Assembly (NCBI RefSeq): GCF_001701025.1
Contig: NZ_CP016793.1
Span: forward strand, 310,001 to 374,000
DNA length: 64,000 nt
Direction: 5' to 3'
Origin: Lentzea guizhouensis
GTDB taxonomy: Bacteria > Actinomycetota > Actinomycetes > Mycobacteriales > Pseudonocardiaceae
Both the position numbers and the translations under genes were made by a program. The notes below the pieces were generated by a model. The model saw nothing but the letters and a program-made list of their open reading frames with translations. It had not been told where the DNA came from and did not search any database. Below are positions 18,225 to 25,503 of this stretch, piece after piece. The first letter of the stretch is position 1. Each line of letters opens with the position of its first letter.

Positions 18225-18434
18225 ACCCGGACCGTACCCACGCCCGCGCTCGCCCACGCCTCTCCCGCTCGCCGGCACCCACACGCCCAGCCTTCGTGCC
18301 CGCAACCCTCGTCTGGCTTCGCGAACTCCCCCGTCCGCGAGCTCCCCCGTCCGCAAGCTTCCGGCCTCTCGCGCCGCTCGCGATCCGTCGCCCACCGTCC
18401 GCGCCCTCATCCGTCCCTCACCGCTACCGCCCCC
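18225..18434. other. Gene-free stretch upstream of the CPT-like kinase
   Basis: This is GC-rich DNA with several near-repeats of CCCGTCCGC (around 18325-18360) and no convincing gene on either strand. With repeat copy B (18435-18490) and the sequence up to 18578 it forms a 354-bp interval without a gene. The kinase promoter should lie here, but I cannot point to clear boxes. Confidence 0.5.
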
Positions 18435-18490
18435 TTTGCAACGAGTCTTTTGCGGACGTCGTCCAAAGACTCATTGCTAAGACGCAGGCC
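18435..18490 (-). repeat. Dispersed hairpin repeat, copy B
   Basis: Arms GCAACGAGTCTTT and AAAGACTCATTGC form a 13-bp stem with one mismatch. It matches copy A and copy C over about 47 bp; its tail CGCAGGCCAG diverges. A CTGATATATCGG site lies 81 bp to its right at the end of the monooxygenase gene. Confidence 0.75.
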
Positions 18491-18570
18491 AGCGAGCTAC
18501 CGGAGACATGCAACGGAACGCTAGACCCTCTAACGGACTGACCGGCAGCACAGACCAGCTCAACCCAAAA

Positions 18571-18582
18571 CCGATATATCAG
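18571..18582 (-). repeat. Dispersed 12-mer CTGATATATCGG, exact copy 2
   Basis: This exact copy on the minus strand overlaps the monooxygenase stop: the TGA of the gene (18581-18579) is the TGA of CTGATATATCGG. Confidence 0.75.
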
Positions 18583-19898
18583 CCAGCGGCTGTCCGCTTC
18601 CGCTCCTCCGCCAGCTCCCGCTGATACCCGAGGAAGTCGACCTCCAACGTGTGCCGCTTCGACGCCACGTACCGCGACCTCAACCCCTGCCGGTAAGCCG
18701 TGATCTCCGCCTTCATCTCCGGCATCGACGGCAGCACCGCCCGCCCGGTCAGCAGGTCCGCGACCCACTCGGCCTGTGCCTCGGCCAGCGGCATGATCGC
18801 CCCCAACGGCTGGATCAGCCCGAGGAAGTACAGCCCCGGATGCTCCGGGTCCACGACCCGCCGGTACAGCGACACCTCGTTGTCCGGCGACGACACCGCC
18901 GGGAACGCCGCAGCCTCCAGGAACGGGAAGTCGACCTTGTACCCCGTGCAGTAGACGATGACGTCGACCTCCTCCCGGCTGCCGTCGGCGAACACGACCC
19001 CGGCCCCGTCGAGCCGCGCCACGTTCGGCTTCACCGTGATGTCACCGTGCCCGAGCCTGGTCAGCAGGTCGTCCGACACCGTCGGGTGCGCGGCGAGAAT
19101 GCCGTGGGCCGGCTCCGGCAGGCCGTACGAGGTGAGCTTGCCGCGCGCGAGGCGCAGCATCGCCCGGACCAACAGCGACTGCAGCCACGACGGCGCGAAC
19201 CGGGCGAGTGGCGAGGTGGTCAGGTGATCGCTCGGCATCCCGAACAGGTACTTCGGCATGATGTGCGCGCCGCGGCGCATCGCCAAATACGTTCGGGAAG
19301 ACACCCGCGACGACTCGACGGCGATGTCGCACGCCGAATTTCCGATGCCGAGCACCAGCACCTTCTTGTTGGCAAAACGCTCCGGCGTCTTGTAGAAGTG
19401 CGCGTGCATCTGTTCGCCGTCGAACGACCCCTCGAATGCGGGTTCCGGCCATCGCGGCGACCAGTGGTGGCCGTTGGCGATGATGACCGAACTGTACGAA
19501 GTCGTCGTCGACTCACCCGTGTCCCGATCACGTGAAGTCACCGCATATCGGCCATCGGAACCGGGCACCACGGACGTCACCTCGGTGCGGAACCGGATCC
19601 GGTCGCGAAAACCGTGGTGCTTGACGAAGTCGTCGAAGTACTCCGCGATCTGGAAGTGCGACGGGTACGTCGGCAGATGCGCCGGCATCGGGAAGGACCG
19701 GAACTCCATCATCTGCCGTGAAGTGTTGATGTGCAGCGAACGGTATGCCGATGACATCCCGTTGTCGTTCAGGTACCGCCAGTTGCCCCCGATCTCGGAA
19801 CCGGCCTCCAGGCAGTCGTACTCAAGCCCCCGCGCACTCAGCACCTGACATGCGGCGATGCCGGAAGAACCGGCCCCGATGACGCACACGCGATCCAT
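18579..19898 (-). CDS. Flavin-containing monooxygenase
   Basis: This 439-residue FAD/NADPH class B monooxygenase has the FAD motif VIGAGSSGIAA at residue 6, the NADPH motif LVLGIGNSACDIA, and the FMO signature region FEGSFDGEQMHAHFYK. The C terminus carries the second nucleotide-associated motif VIVYCTGYKVDFPF. ATG 19898 gives the standard N terminus. It is divergent from an ABC exporter across a perfect inverted repeat (19923-19955). The substrate (N, S or carbonyl oxygenation) is unknown. Confidence 0.88.
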   Translation of the reverse strand: MDRVCVIGAGSSGIAACQVLSARGLEYDCLEAGSEIGGNWRYLNDNGMSSAYRSLHINTSRQMMEFRSFPMPAHLPTYPSHFQIAEYFDDFVKHHGFRDRIRFRTEVTSVVPGSDGRYAVTSRDRDTGESTTTSYSSVIIANGHHWSPRWPEPAFEGSFDGEQMHAHFYKTPERFANKKVLVLGIGNSACDIAVESSRVSSRTYLAMRRGAHIMPKYLFGMPSDHLTTSPLARFAPSWLQSLLVRAMLRLARGKLTSYGLPEPAHGILAAHPTVSDDLLTRLGHGDITVKPNVARLDGAGVVFADGSREEVDVIVYCTGYKVDFPFLEAAAFPAVSSPDNEVSLYRRVVDPEHPGLYFLGLIQPLGAIMPLAEAQAEWVADLLTGRAVLPSMPEMKAEITAYRQGLRSRYVASKRHTLEVDFLGYQRELAEERKRTAAG

Positions 19899-19922
19899 GG
19901 CACGAAGGATTCTCACGTTCTC

Positions 19923-19955
19923 TGCGGCTGTCAATCACCCGATCCAACAGCCGCA
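19923..19955. promoter_or_regulatory. Inverted repeat between monooxygenase and ABC exporter
   Basis: TGCGGCTGT (19923-19931) and ACAGCCGCA (19947-19955) form a perfect 9-bp inverted repeat with a 15-bp spacer. It fills the 69-bp gap between divergent genes and may be a shared operator. No regulator gene is adjacent. Confidence 0.45.
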
Positions 19956-19967
19956 AATGGGACGAAA

Positions 19968-20969
19968 ATGTCAGACCTGAAGGCCATGATGGCCCGCATG
20001 ACAGACGCGATCGTGGCCGAAGGCCTCGTCAAACGCTACGGGTCGGTCGTCGCGCTCGACGGGTTCGACCTCGTGGTGCCCGAAGGCACCATCATGGGAC
20101 TGCTCGGGCCGAACGGAGCCGGCAAGACGACTGCGGTACGCGTGTTCACCACCCTGCTCGACCAGGACGAGGGCACCGCCAGGGTGGCGGGGCTCGACGT
20201 CCGCAAGGACGCCGACGCGTTGCGGCGCAAGATCGGGCTGTCCGGTCAGTACGCCGCCGTCGACGACAACCTGACCGGCTTCGAGAACCTGGACATGGTC
20301 GGCCGGCTCTACCACCTCGGCCGCGCCCGCAGCCGGGAACGGGCGCGCGAGCTGCTCACCCGGTTCGACCTCGAAGACGCCGCCGACCGCCCGGTGAAGG
20401 GGTACTCGGGCGGCATGCGCCGGCGTCTCGACCTCGCGGGCGCGCTGGTCGCCGAGCCGTCGGTGCTGTTCCTCGACGAACCCACGACCGGCCTCGACCC
20501 GAGGTCGCGCCTGGGGATGTGGGACGTGATCGAGGAGCTGGTCGCCGGCGGCACGACGTTGCTGCTCACCACCCAGTACCTGGAGGAGGCCGACCGGCTC
20601 GCCGACCAGATCGCCGTGATCGACCACGGCCGGGTCATCGCCGAAGGCACCGCGGACCAGCTCAAGGACCAGGTCGGCGGCGAACGCCTGGAGCTCTCCG
20701 TCGCGACGAGCGCCGAGCTGAGCAACGCCAGGTCCACGCTCGCGGGCCTCGCCGTCGGCACGATCGAGGCCGACGAACGCCAGCACCACCTCACCGTGCC
20801 GGTCGCGGGCGGGTCGGCGGTGCTGATGGAGGCGATCCGGCTGCTCGACAGCGAGTCGGTGAAGGTGCTCGACATCGGTCTGCGCAGACCGACCCTCGAC
20901 GACGTGTTCCTGGCGCTCACCGGGCACCACGCGGAAGACGCGGCGCAAGACTCGGAGGACGAGAAGTGA
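19968..20969 (+). CDS. DrrA-type ABC transporter ATP-binding protein
   Basis: The 333-residue ATPase has Walker A GPNGAGKTT, the signature YSGGMRRRLDLA, and Walker B VLFLDEPTTGLDPRS. The C-terminal DrrA-specific extension ends in LRRPTLDDVFLALTG. The family exports drugs, lipids or other hydrophobic molecules. Several starts are possible (19968, 19986, 19998); homologs usually begin at TDAIVAEGLVKRYG, which favours 19998. It overlaps its permease as GTGA. Confidence 0.9.
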   Translation: MSDLKAMMARMTDAIVAEGLVKRYGSVVALDGFDLVVPEGTIMGLLGPNGAGKTTAVRVFTTLLDQDEGTARVAGLDVRKDADALRRKIGLSGQYAAVDDNLTGFENLDMVGRLYHLGRARSRERARELLTRFDLEDAADRPVKGYSGGMRRRLDLAGALVAEPSVLFLDEPTTGLDPRSRLGMWDVIEELVAGGTTLLLTTQYLEEADRLADQIAVIDHGRVIAEGTADQLKDQVGGERLELSVATSAELSNARSTLAGLAVGTIEADERQHHLTVPVAGGSAVLMEAIRLLDSESVKVLDIGLRRPTLDDVFLALTGHHAEDAAQDSEDEK

Positions 20970-21766
20970 AGTTGCTGCAGGCGCTGGCTGACGGCTCGGT
21001 GGTCGCCAAGCGCAACCTCATCAAGATCAAACGGGTGCCCGACCTGCTGGTGTTCTCCACGGCGGCGCCGATCATGTTCGTGTTGCTGTTCGCGTACGTC
21101 TTCGGCGGCTCGATCGAGATCCCCGGCATGGACTACCGCGAGTTCCTGATGGCCGGCATCTTCGCCCAGACCGTGCTGTTCGGCGCCACCATCACCGGCA
21201 GCGGCCTGGCCGAGGACATCACCAAGGGCATCATCGACCGGTTCCGCTCGCTGCCGATGGCGCGCTCGGCCGTGCTGGTCGGCCGCACCACCTCCGACCT
21301 GGTGAACAACGCGCTGGTCATCCTCATCATGATGATCACCGGCCTGCTCGTCGGCTGGCGCATCCACTCCTCACCGCTGGAGGCGCTGGCGGCGGTCGGG
21401 TTGCTGCTGCTGTTCGCCTACGCGTTCTCGTGGGCGATGGCGTGGATCGGGCTGCTGGTGCGCAGCCCGGAGGTGTTCAACAACGCGAGCTTCATCTTCA
21501 TCTTCCCGATCACCTACATCGCGAACACGTTCGTGCAGTCGGAGAAGCTGCCGTCGGTCCTGCGCCACATCGCGGAGTGGAACCCGGTGTCGGCCGTGAC
21601 GCTGGCGGCCCGCGAGCTGTTCGGCAACACCTCGCCGCTCGCTCCCCCGCCGGACGTCTGGCCGTTGCAGCACCCGGTCCTCGCCTCGCTCGGCTGGGTC
21701 GTGGTCTTCCTGCTGATCTTCGTGCCGCTGGCCAACTACCAGTACAAGAAGGCGGTCGCGCGCTAG
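20966..21766 (+). CDS. DrrB-type ABC transporter permease
   Basis: The 266-residue ABC-2 permease has six predicted membrane segments, including FSTAAPIMFVLLFAYVFGG and the conserved PITYIANTFV...WNPVSAVT region near the last helices. The GTG start overlaps the ATPase stop. Together they form an exporter, possibly for a product of the divergent monooxygenase, which is inference from position only. Confidence 0.9.
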   Translation: MKLLQALADGSVVAKRNLIKIKRVPDLLVFSTAAPIMFVLLFAYVFGGSIEIPGMDYREFLMAGIFAQTVLFGATITGSGLAEDITKGIIDRFRSLPMARSAVLVGRTTSDLVNNALVILIMMITGLLVGWRIHSSPLEALAAVGLLLLFAYAFSWAMAWIGLLVRSPEVFNNASFIFIFPITYIANTFVQSEKLPSVLRHIAEWNPVSAVTLAARELFGNTSPLAPPPDVWPLQHPVLASLGWVVVFLLIFVPLANYQYKKAVAR

Positions 21767-21824
21767 GTTCCGCCCAGTGGAACGGGGTGTGCCCAGTACC
21801 ACCCGGAGCAATACGTTGTGCCGC

Positions 21825-22511
21825 ATGCGAAAGCTCTTTGTGGCAGTCACGTCGGTACTGGCGTTCTCGGTCTCGACGGGAACGGCGGCGGGCACCCCGC
21901 TGCCGTTCCCGGAGATCTTCGCGACGAACAACACGGCCGTCATCACCGATCCGGACGACCCGCGCCTGCGGGACAGACTGGTCGCCTTCGACCGCGAGGT
22001 CCGCGGCATCGTGCACGCGAACGGCGGCGTCACCACCCGTTCCACCCTGCTCGACGGGGTGTTCTGGTCGAGCGAGCAGAACACGACGACGTTCGAACGC
22101 TCCCGCAAGTTCGACGTCACGCTCGACGAGGAGAGCCTGCGCCACACGGCGGCCACGATCAGCAAGCGGTTCAGCCAGGAGTCGGTGCTGACGTTCCGCT
22201 TCCTGCCGGCGAGCTCGCCGGAGGTCGACGCCGTCCAGGTCGAGGTCCACGGCGTCACGGCCCAGCAGGTGCGCACGGGCCTGCTCAACGACGCGGTGGC
22301 ACGCGAGAAGCTCGGCGGCGGCAGCGTCACGTTGCAGAACAAGGCGATCCTCATCGCGGACGTCAACGACCTGCCGACGGTGCGTGCGTTCGTCACCACC
22401 ATCGGCGGCGACATGAGCAGGGCGAAGGTGCGCAAGGGCACGTGGGAGTTCGTCGGCGCGGCGGAGGCCTCGGCGAAAACTCCTTTGTGGATCAACAAGA
22501 ACGCCGCCTAA
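21825..22511 (+). CDS. Secreted protein of unknown function
   Basis: The 228-residue protein has a classical signal peptide (MRKLFVAVTSVLAFSVSTGT, cleavage after TAAG or nearby). The mature part has no motif I recognise and no cysteines after the signal. The longer frame from 21777 is rejected because it would bury the signal sequence. It precedes rtcB by 10 bp, so the two may share a transcript. Confidence 0.7.
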   Translation: MRKLFVAVTSVLAFSVSTGTAAGTPLPFPEIFATNNTAVITDPDDPRLRDRLVAFDREVRGIVHANGGVTTRSTLLDGVFWSSEQNTTTFERSRKFDVTLDEESLRHTAATISKRFSQESVLTFRFLPASSPEVDAVQVEVHGVTAQQVRTGLLNDAVAREKLGGGSVTLQNKAILIADVNDLPTVRAFVTTIGGDMSRAKVRKGTWEFVGAAEASAKTPLWINKNAA

Positions 22512-22521
22512 CCTCGTACGC

Positions 22522-23700
22522 ATGGCAGCAACCGTCGTCCGCGGCCAGAACGTGGACATCCGCATGTGGACCCGGCCCGACGAGGTCGAAGAGTTCGCCA
22601 TGCGGCAGCTCCAGAACATCTCCGCGCTGCCGTGGGCCGTCAAGCACATCGCCGTGATGCCGGACGTGCACTACGGCAAGGGCGCCACGGTGGGCTCGGT
22701 GATCGCGTTGCGCGACGCCGTGTCCCCGGCGGCCGTCGGCGTGGACATCGGCTGCGGCATGACCGCCGTGCGCACCTCGCTCACAGCGAGCGACCTGCCG
22801 GAGACGTTGCGTGGCCTCAGGTCTCGCATGGAGTCCGTCGTGCCCGTCGGTTTCGGCCAGCACAAGGCGACCGCGTTCACCGAAAGGGACGCGTCCGACT
22901 GGGGTGCGTTCTGGAGGCGGTTCGACGACCTGACGCCTGCCGTGAAGGCGCGTGCCGACAAGGCGATGCACCAGATGGGCACGCTCGGTGGCGGCAACCA
23001 CTTCCTGGAGGTCTGCCTCGACGCCGACCAGTCGGTGTGGGTGATGCTGCACTCCGGGTCGCGCGGGATCGGCAACGAGCTGGCGCAGCACCACATCGCG
23101 GTGGCGCGCACGCTCGCGCACAACGCCGAGCTGCCCGACCCGGACCTGGCGGTGTTCCTCGCCGGCACGCCGGAGATGGCGGCGTACCGGCACGACCTGT
23201 ACTGGGCGCAGGACTACGCGAGGCGCAACCGTTCGGTCATGCTGCGTCTGGTGTGCGACGTGCTGCGCGCGGAGTTCCCGCACATCGCGTTCGAGGAGCC
23301 GATCTCCTGCCACCACAACTACGTGGCGGAGGAGACGCACTTCGGTGAGGACGTGCTGGTGACCCGCAAGGGTGCGATCCGGGCCGGTCGTGGCGAGCTG
23401 GGCATCATCCCCGGTTCGATGGGCACCGGTTCCTACATCGTGCGCGGGCTCGGCAACCCGGACTCGTTCCAGTCGGCCTCGCACGGTGCCGGTCGGAGGA
23501 TGTCGCGCAACAAAGCCCGCAAGACGTTCACCACCGAGGACCTCGAGGCCCAGACGAACGGGGTGGAGTGCCGCAAGGACTCCGGTGTGGTGGACGAGAT
23601 CCCAGGCGCCTACAAGGACATCGACACCGTGATGGCGAACCAGTCCGACCTCGTCGAGGTGGTCGCCAAGCTCAAGCAGGTGGTTTGTATCAAGGGTTGA
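22522..23700 (+). CDS. rtcB: RtcB-type RNA ligase
   Basis: This 392-residue GTP/Mn-dependent ligase joins 2',3'-cyclic phosphate or 3'-phosphate RNA ends to 5'-OH ends. Key elements are the metal-binding cysteine in VGVDIGCGMTAV, the GGGNHFLE motif, LHSGSRG, and the guanylylated histidine in SASHGAGRRMSR. The C-terminal VDEIPGAYKDID is typical. RtcB repairs or heals tRNA and other RNAs after stress cleavage. Confidence 0.93.
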   Translation: MAATVVRGQNVDIRMWTRPDEVEEFAMRQLQNISALPWAVKHIAVMPDVHYGKGATVGSVIALRDAVSPAAVGVDIGCGMTAVRTSLTASDLPETLRGLRSRMESVVPVGFGQHKATAFTERDASDWGAFWRRFDDLTPAVKARADKAMHQMGTLGGGNHFLEVCLDADQSVWVMLHSGSRGIGNELAQHHIAVARTLAHNAELPDPDLAVFLAGTPEMAAYRHDLYWAQDYARRNRSVMLRLVCDVLRAEFPHIAFEEPISCHHNYVAEETHFGEDVLVTRKGAIRAGRGELGIIPGSMGTGSYIVRGLGNPDSFQSASHGAGRRMSRNKARKTFTTEDLEAQTNGVECRKDSGVVDEIPGAYKDIDTVMANQSDLVEVVAKLKQVVCIKG

Positions 23701-23723
23701 ATGTTTCTCCCGGGCACACACGG

Positions 23724-23768
23724 GAAAGCCTCCAGACAGCAGATTTCTTGCCTGTCTTGGAGGTTTTC
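23724..23768 (+). promoter_or_regulatory. Hairpin covering the ribosome site after rtcB
   Basis: Bases 23724-23739 pair with 23752-23768 (about 16 bp, one bulged T and a G-U pair) around the loop CAGATTTCTTGC. The 3' arm contains the GGAGG (23759-23763) of the gene at 23770 and ends one base before its ATG. The stem is followed by or includes TTTT, so it may act as a terminator or attenuator as well as a ribosome-site block. Confidence 0.6.
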
Positions 23769-23769
23769 C

Positions 23770-24348
23770 ATGTCAACGGGCGCCATCATCGGCCTGGTGG
23801 TCGCGGTTCTCGTGGTGCTGGTGGTCCTCGCCTTCGTGCTGAGGCCCGCCATGCAGCGCAAGAAGCTGCGCAACCGCTTCGGCCCCGAGTACGACCGCGC
23901 GGTCGCCGAAAGTGACGACAGAACGGCCGCGGAGAAGGAGCTCGCCGAGCGGGAGCACCGTCACAGCGAGTTCGACCTGAAGCCGCTTTCCGCTACGGCA
24001 CAGGAGAGTTACCGCCGGCACTGGGCGAACGTGCAGGCGAAGTTCGTCGACTCGCCGGACACGGCGATCGCGGACGCCGACCGGCTGGTGACCGACCTGA
24101 TGGCCGAGCGCGGCTACCCCACCGAGGGTTACGAGGCACAGCTGAGCGTGCTGTCGGTCGAGCACGCGCGGACGCTGGAGCACTACCGCAAGGCGCACGA
24201 CATCTCCGAGCGCCAGGAGCTCGGCGAGGCCAGCACCGAGGACCTCCGCACCGCGATGGTGCACTACCGCGAGCTGTTCACCGATCTGCTCGAACACGGT
24301 GCCGCTCCGAACAAGGACGCACACCGGAAGGAGAAGAGCGATGTCTGA
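23770..24348 (+). CDS. Membrane-anchored protein of unknown function (pair with next gene)
   Basis: The 192-residue protein has one N-terminal membrane helix (AIIGLVVAVLVVLVVLAFVL), then a charged cytoplasmic domain. The core YRRHWANVQAKFVDSP...ADADRLV...EDLRTAMVHYRELFTDLL recurs in the next gene. ATG 23770 has GGAGG inside a hairpin. An in-frame ATG at 23701, touching the rtcB stop and preceded by AAGGG, could add 23 residues. It overlaps the next gene by 8 bp. Function is unknown. Confidence 0.8.
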   Translation: MSTGAIIGLVVAVLVVLVVLAFVLRPAMQRKKLRNRFGPEYDRAVAESDDRTAAEKELAEREHRHSEFDLKPLSATAQESYRRHWANVQAKFVDSPDTAIADADRLVTDLMAERGYPTEGYEAQLSVLSVEHARTLEHYRKAHDISERQELGEASTEDLRTAMVHYRELFTDLLEHGAAPNKDAHRKEKSDV

Positions 24349-24949
24349 GGCCACCCACGCACGGGCAGCGCAGGAGCAGAAGGACCAGACGGTGCGCGAG
24401 GAGCGGCGCGAAGAGCGGGCCGCGCACGCGCAGCGCGAGGACATGCAGCGCGAGCACGTGGCGGCGCAGCGCGACGCCGTTCCGCAGCAGGGTCAGCAGG
24501 CCCAGCACCAGCAGGCCCAGGGGCAGCAGACGCAGCAGGTGCAGCGCCCGGACCCGCGTGTGCAGGACTCCCGCGGTGGTCAGGACGCCCGCGTCGGGCA
24601 GGACCCGCGCGCCCAGGAGTCGCAGCGCCACGAGACCCAGCGTTCGGAGGCCCAGCGTTCGGAGGCCCAGCGCGACGAGTCCCGCACCGGTTCCCAGGAC
24701 CTGACGCAGCGGCCGGGGTACCGCCTCGAGGACGAGTGGCAGGCGGTGCAGTTCGAGTTCGTCGACGACCCGCACGCCGCCGTGCGCAAGGCGGACGACC
24801 TCGTGCGGAAGGCGATCGAGGAGCTGACCTCGCGCCACCGCACGCTCTCCGAGCAGTGGAAGGGCGAGGGCAAGCACGAGACCGAAGACCTGCGACTGGC
24901 TCTCCACCGCTATCGGGAACTCTTCAGGTCGCTCGTGGCGACCAAGTAG
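24341..24949 (+). CDS. Gln-rich protein sharing a domain with the previous gene
   Basis: The 202-residue protein has an N-terminal 120-residue segment rich in Gln, Arg, Glu and Asp with imperfect repeats (QRSEAQRSEAQRDE), likely disordered or coiled coil. The C-terminal domain EDEWQAVQFEFVDDP...ADDLV...EDLRLALHRYRELFRSLV is clearly related to the previous protein. It lacks the membrane helix. The 8-bp overlap implies coupled translation and probable interaction. Function is unknown. Confidence 0.8.
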   Translation: MSEATHARAAQEQKDQTVREERREERAAHAQREDMQREHVAAQRDAVPQQGQQAQHQQAQGQQTQQVQRPDPRVQDSRGGQDARVGQDPRAQESQRHETQRSEAQRSEAQRDESRTGSQDLTQRPGYRLEDEWQAVQFEFVDDPHAAVRKADDLVRKAIEELTSRHRTLSEQWKGEGKHETEDLRLALHRYRELFRSLVATK

Positions 24950-24959
24950 TCCAGGAGCC

Positions 24960-24993
24960 CCGGCGCCGCGGCCGTAACAGGTTGCGGCGCCGG
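24960..24993. terminator. Bidirectional hairpin between convergent genes
   Basis: CCGGCGCCGC (24960-24969) and GCGGCGCCGG (24984-24993) form a perfect 10-bp stem with a 14-nt loop. It starts 10 bp after the rightward stop and lies 15 bp from the leftward stop at 25009. Confidence 0.65.
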
Positions 24994-25008
24994 CAGGCAT
25001 GTCCGGAC

Positions 25009-25350
25009 CTAGCTGGGCAGCTCCCGGATCTCCATCTCCAGCACGTCGATCTCGTCGCTGATGGCCTCGTCGAGCATGTCGTCGAGCAGCTTGCGGCACT
25101 CCGCCGAGCCGCAGCGGGCCAGACCCGTCCCGAACCTCGGCACCTGCTCCCACCACACCGCCGGGTTGTTCCAGAACGACCCGGAACCCTGGTCGACACC
25201 CTCCAGGCAACGCAGCCGCTGGTCGGTCTCCGGCAGCGCGCGAACGAACTCGATGAACAACGCGAGTGCGTCAGGATTGCTCACCGGGACCGCGCCATAG
25301 CCGCGCAGACAGTCCTCGAGTTCTGCGAGGAACTCCGCCTTGAAGGACAC
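25009..25350 (-). CDS. Small protein of unknown function
   Basis: The protein is 113 residues from GTG 25350, which has GGAGCGGGGG upstream, or 160 residues from GTG 25491. The shorter form is preferred because the extra segment looks non-coding. It is rich in acidic and aromatic residues, with four cysteines (EDCLRGYG, RLRCLEG, LARCGSAECRKL). It follows the NTPase-receptor gene on the same strand and may belong to that operon. No family is recognised. Confidence 0.55.
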   Translation of the reverse strand: MSFKAEFLAELEDCLRGYGAVPVSNPDALALFIEFVRALPETDQRLRCLEGVDQGSGSFWNNPAVWWEQVPRFGTGLARCGSAECRKLLDDMLDEAISDEIDVLEMEIRELPS

Positions 25351-25503
25351 GGCACACCCCCGCTCCTCCGCACTGTCGCGGACATCTTGATTTCGTACCA
25401 CCAACGGTACCTCCGCGGCCTTTGCGGGAAACGAGTGCGAACGGGCGGTATCTTCCTGCGGCCAAGTGGGTTCGCGGTGACCTTCAGTCACTTCGCCTGG
25501 TGT

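Noticed and set aside
24480..24700. Short repeats resembling a CRISPR array
   Set aside because: They are in-frame Gln/Arg/Glu codon repeats inside a coding region, without regular spacers.
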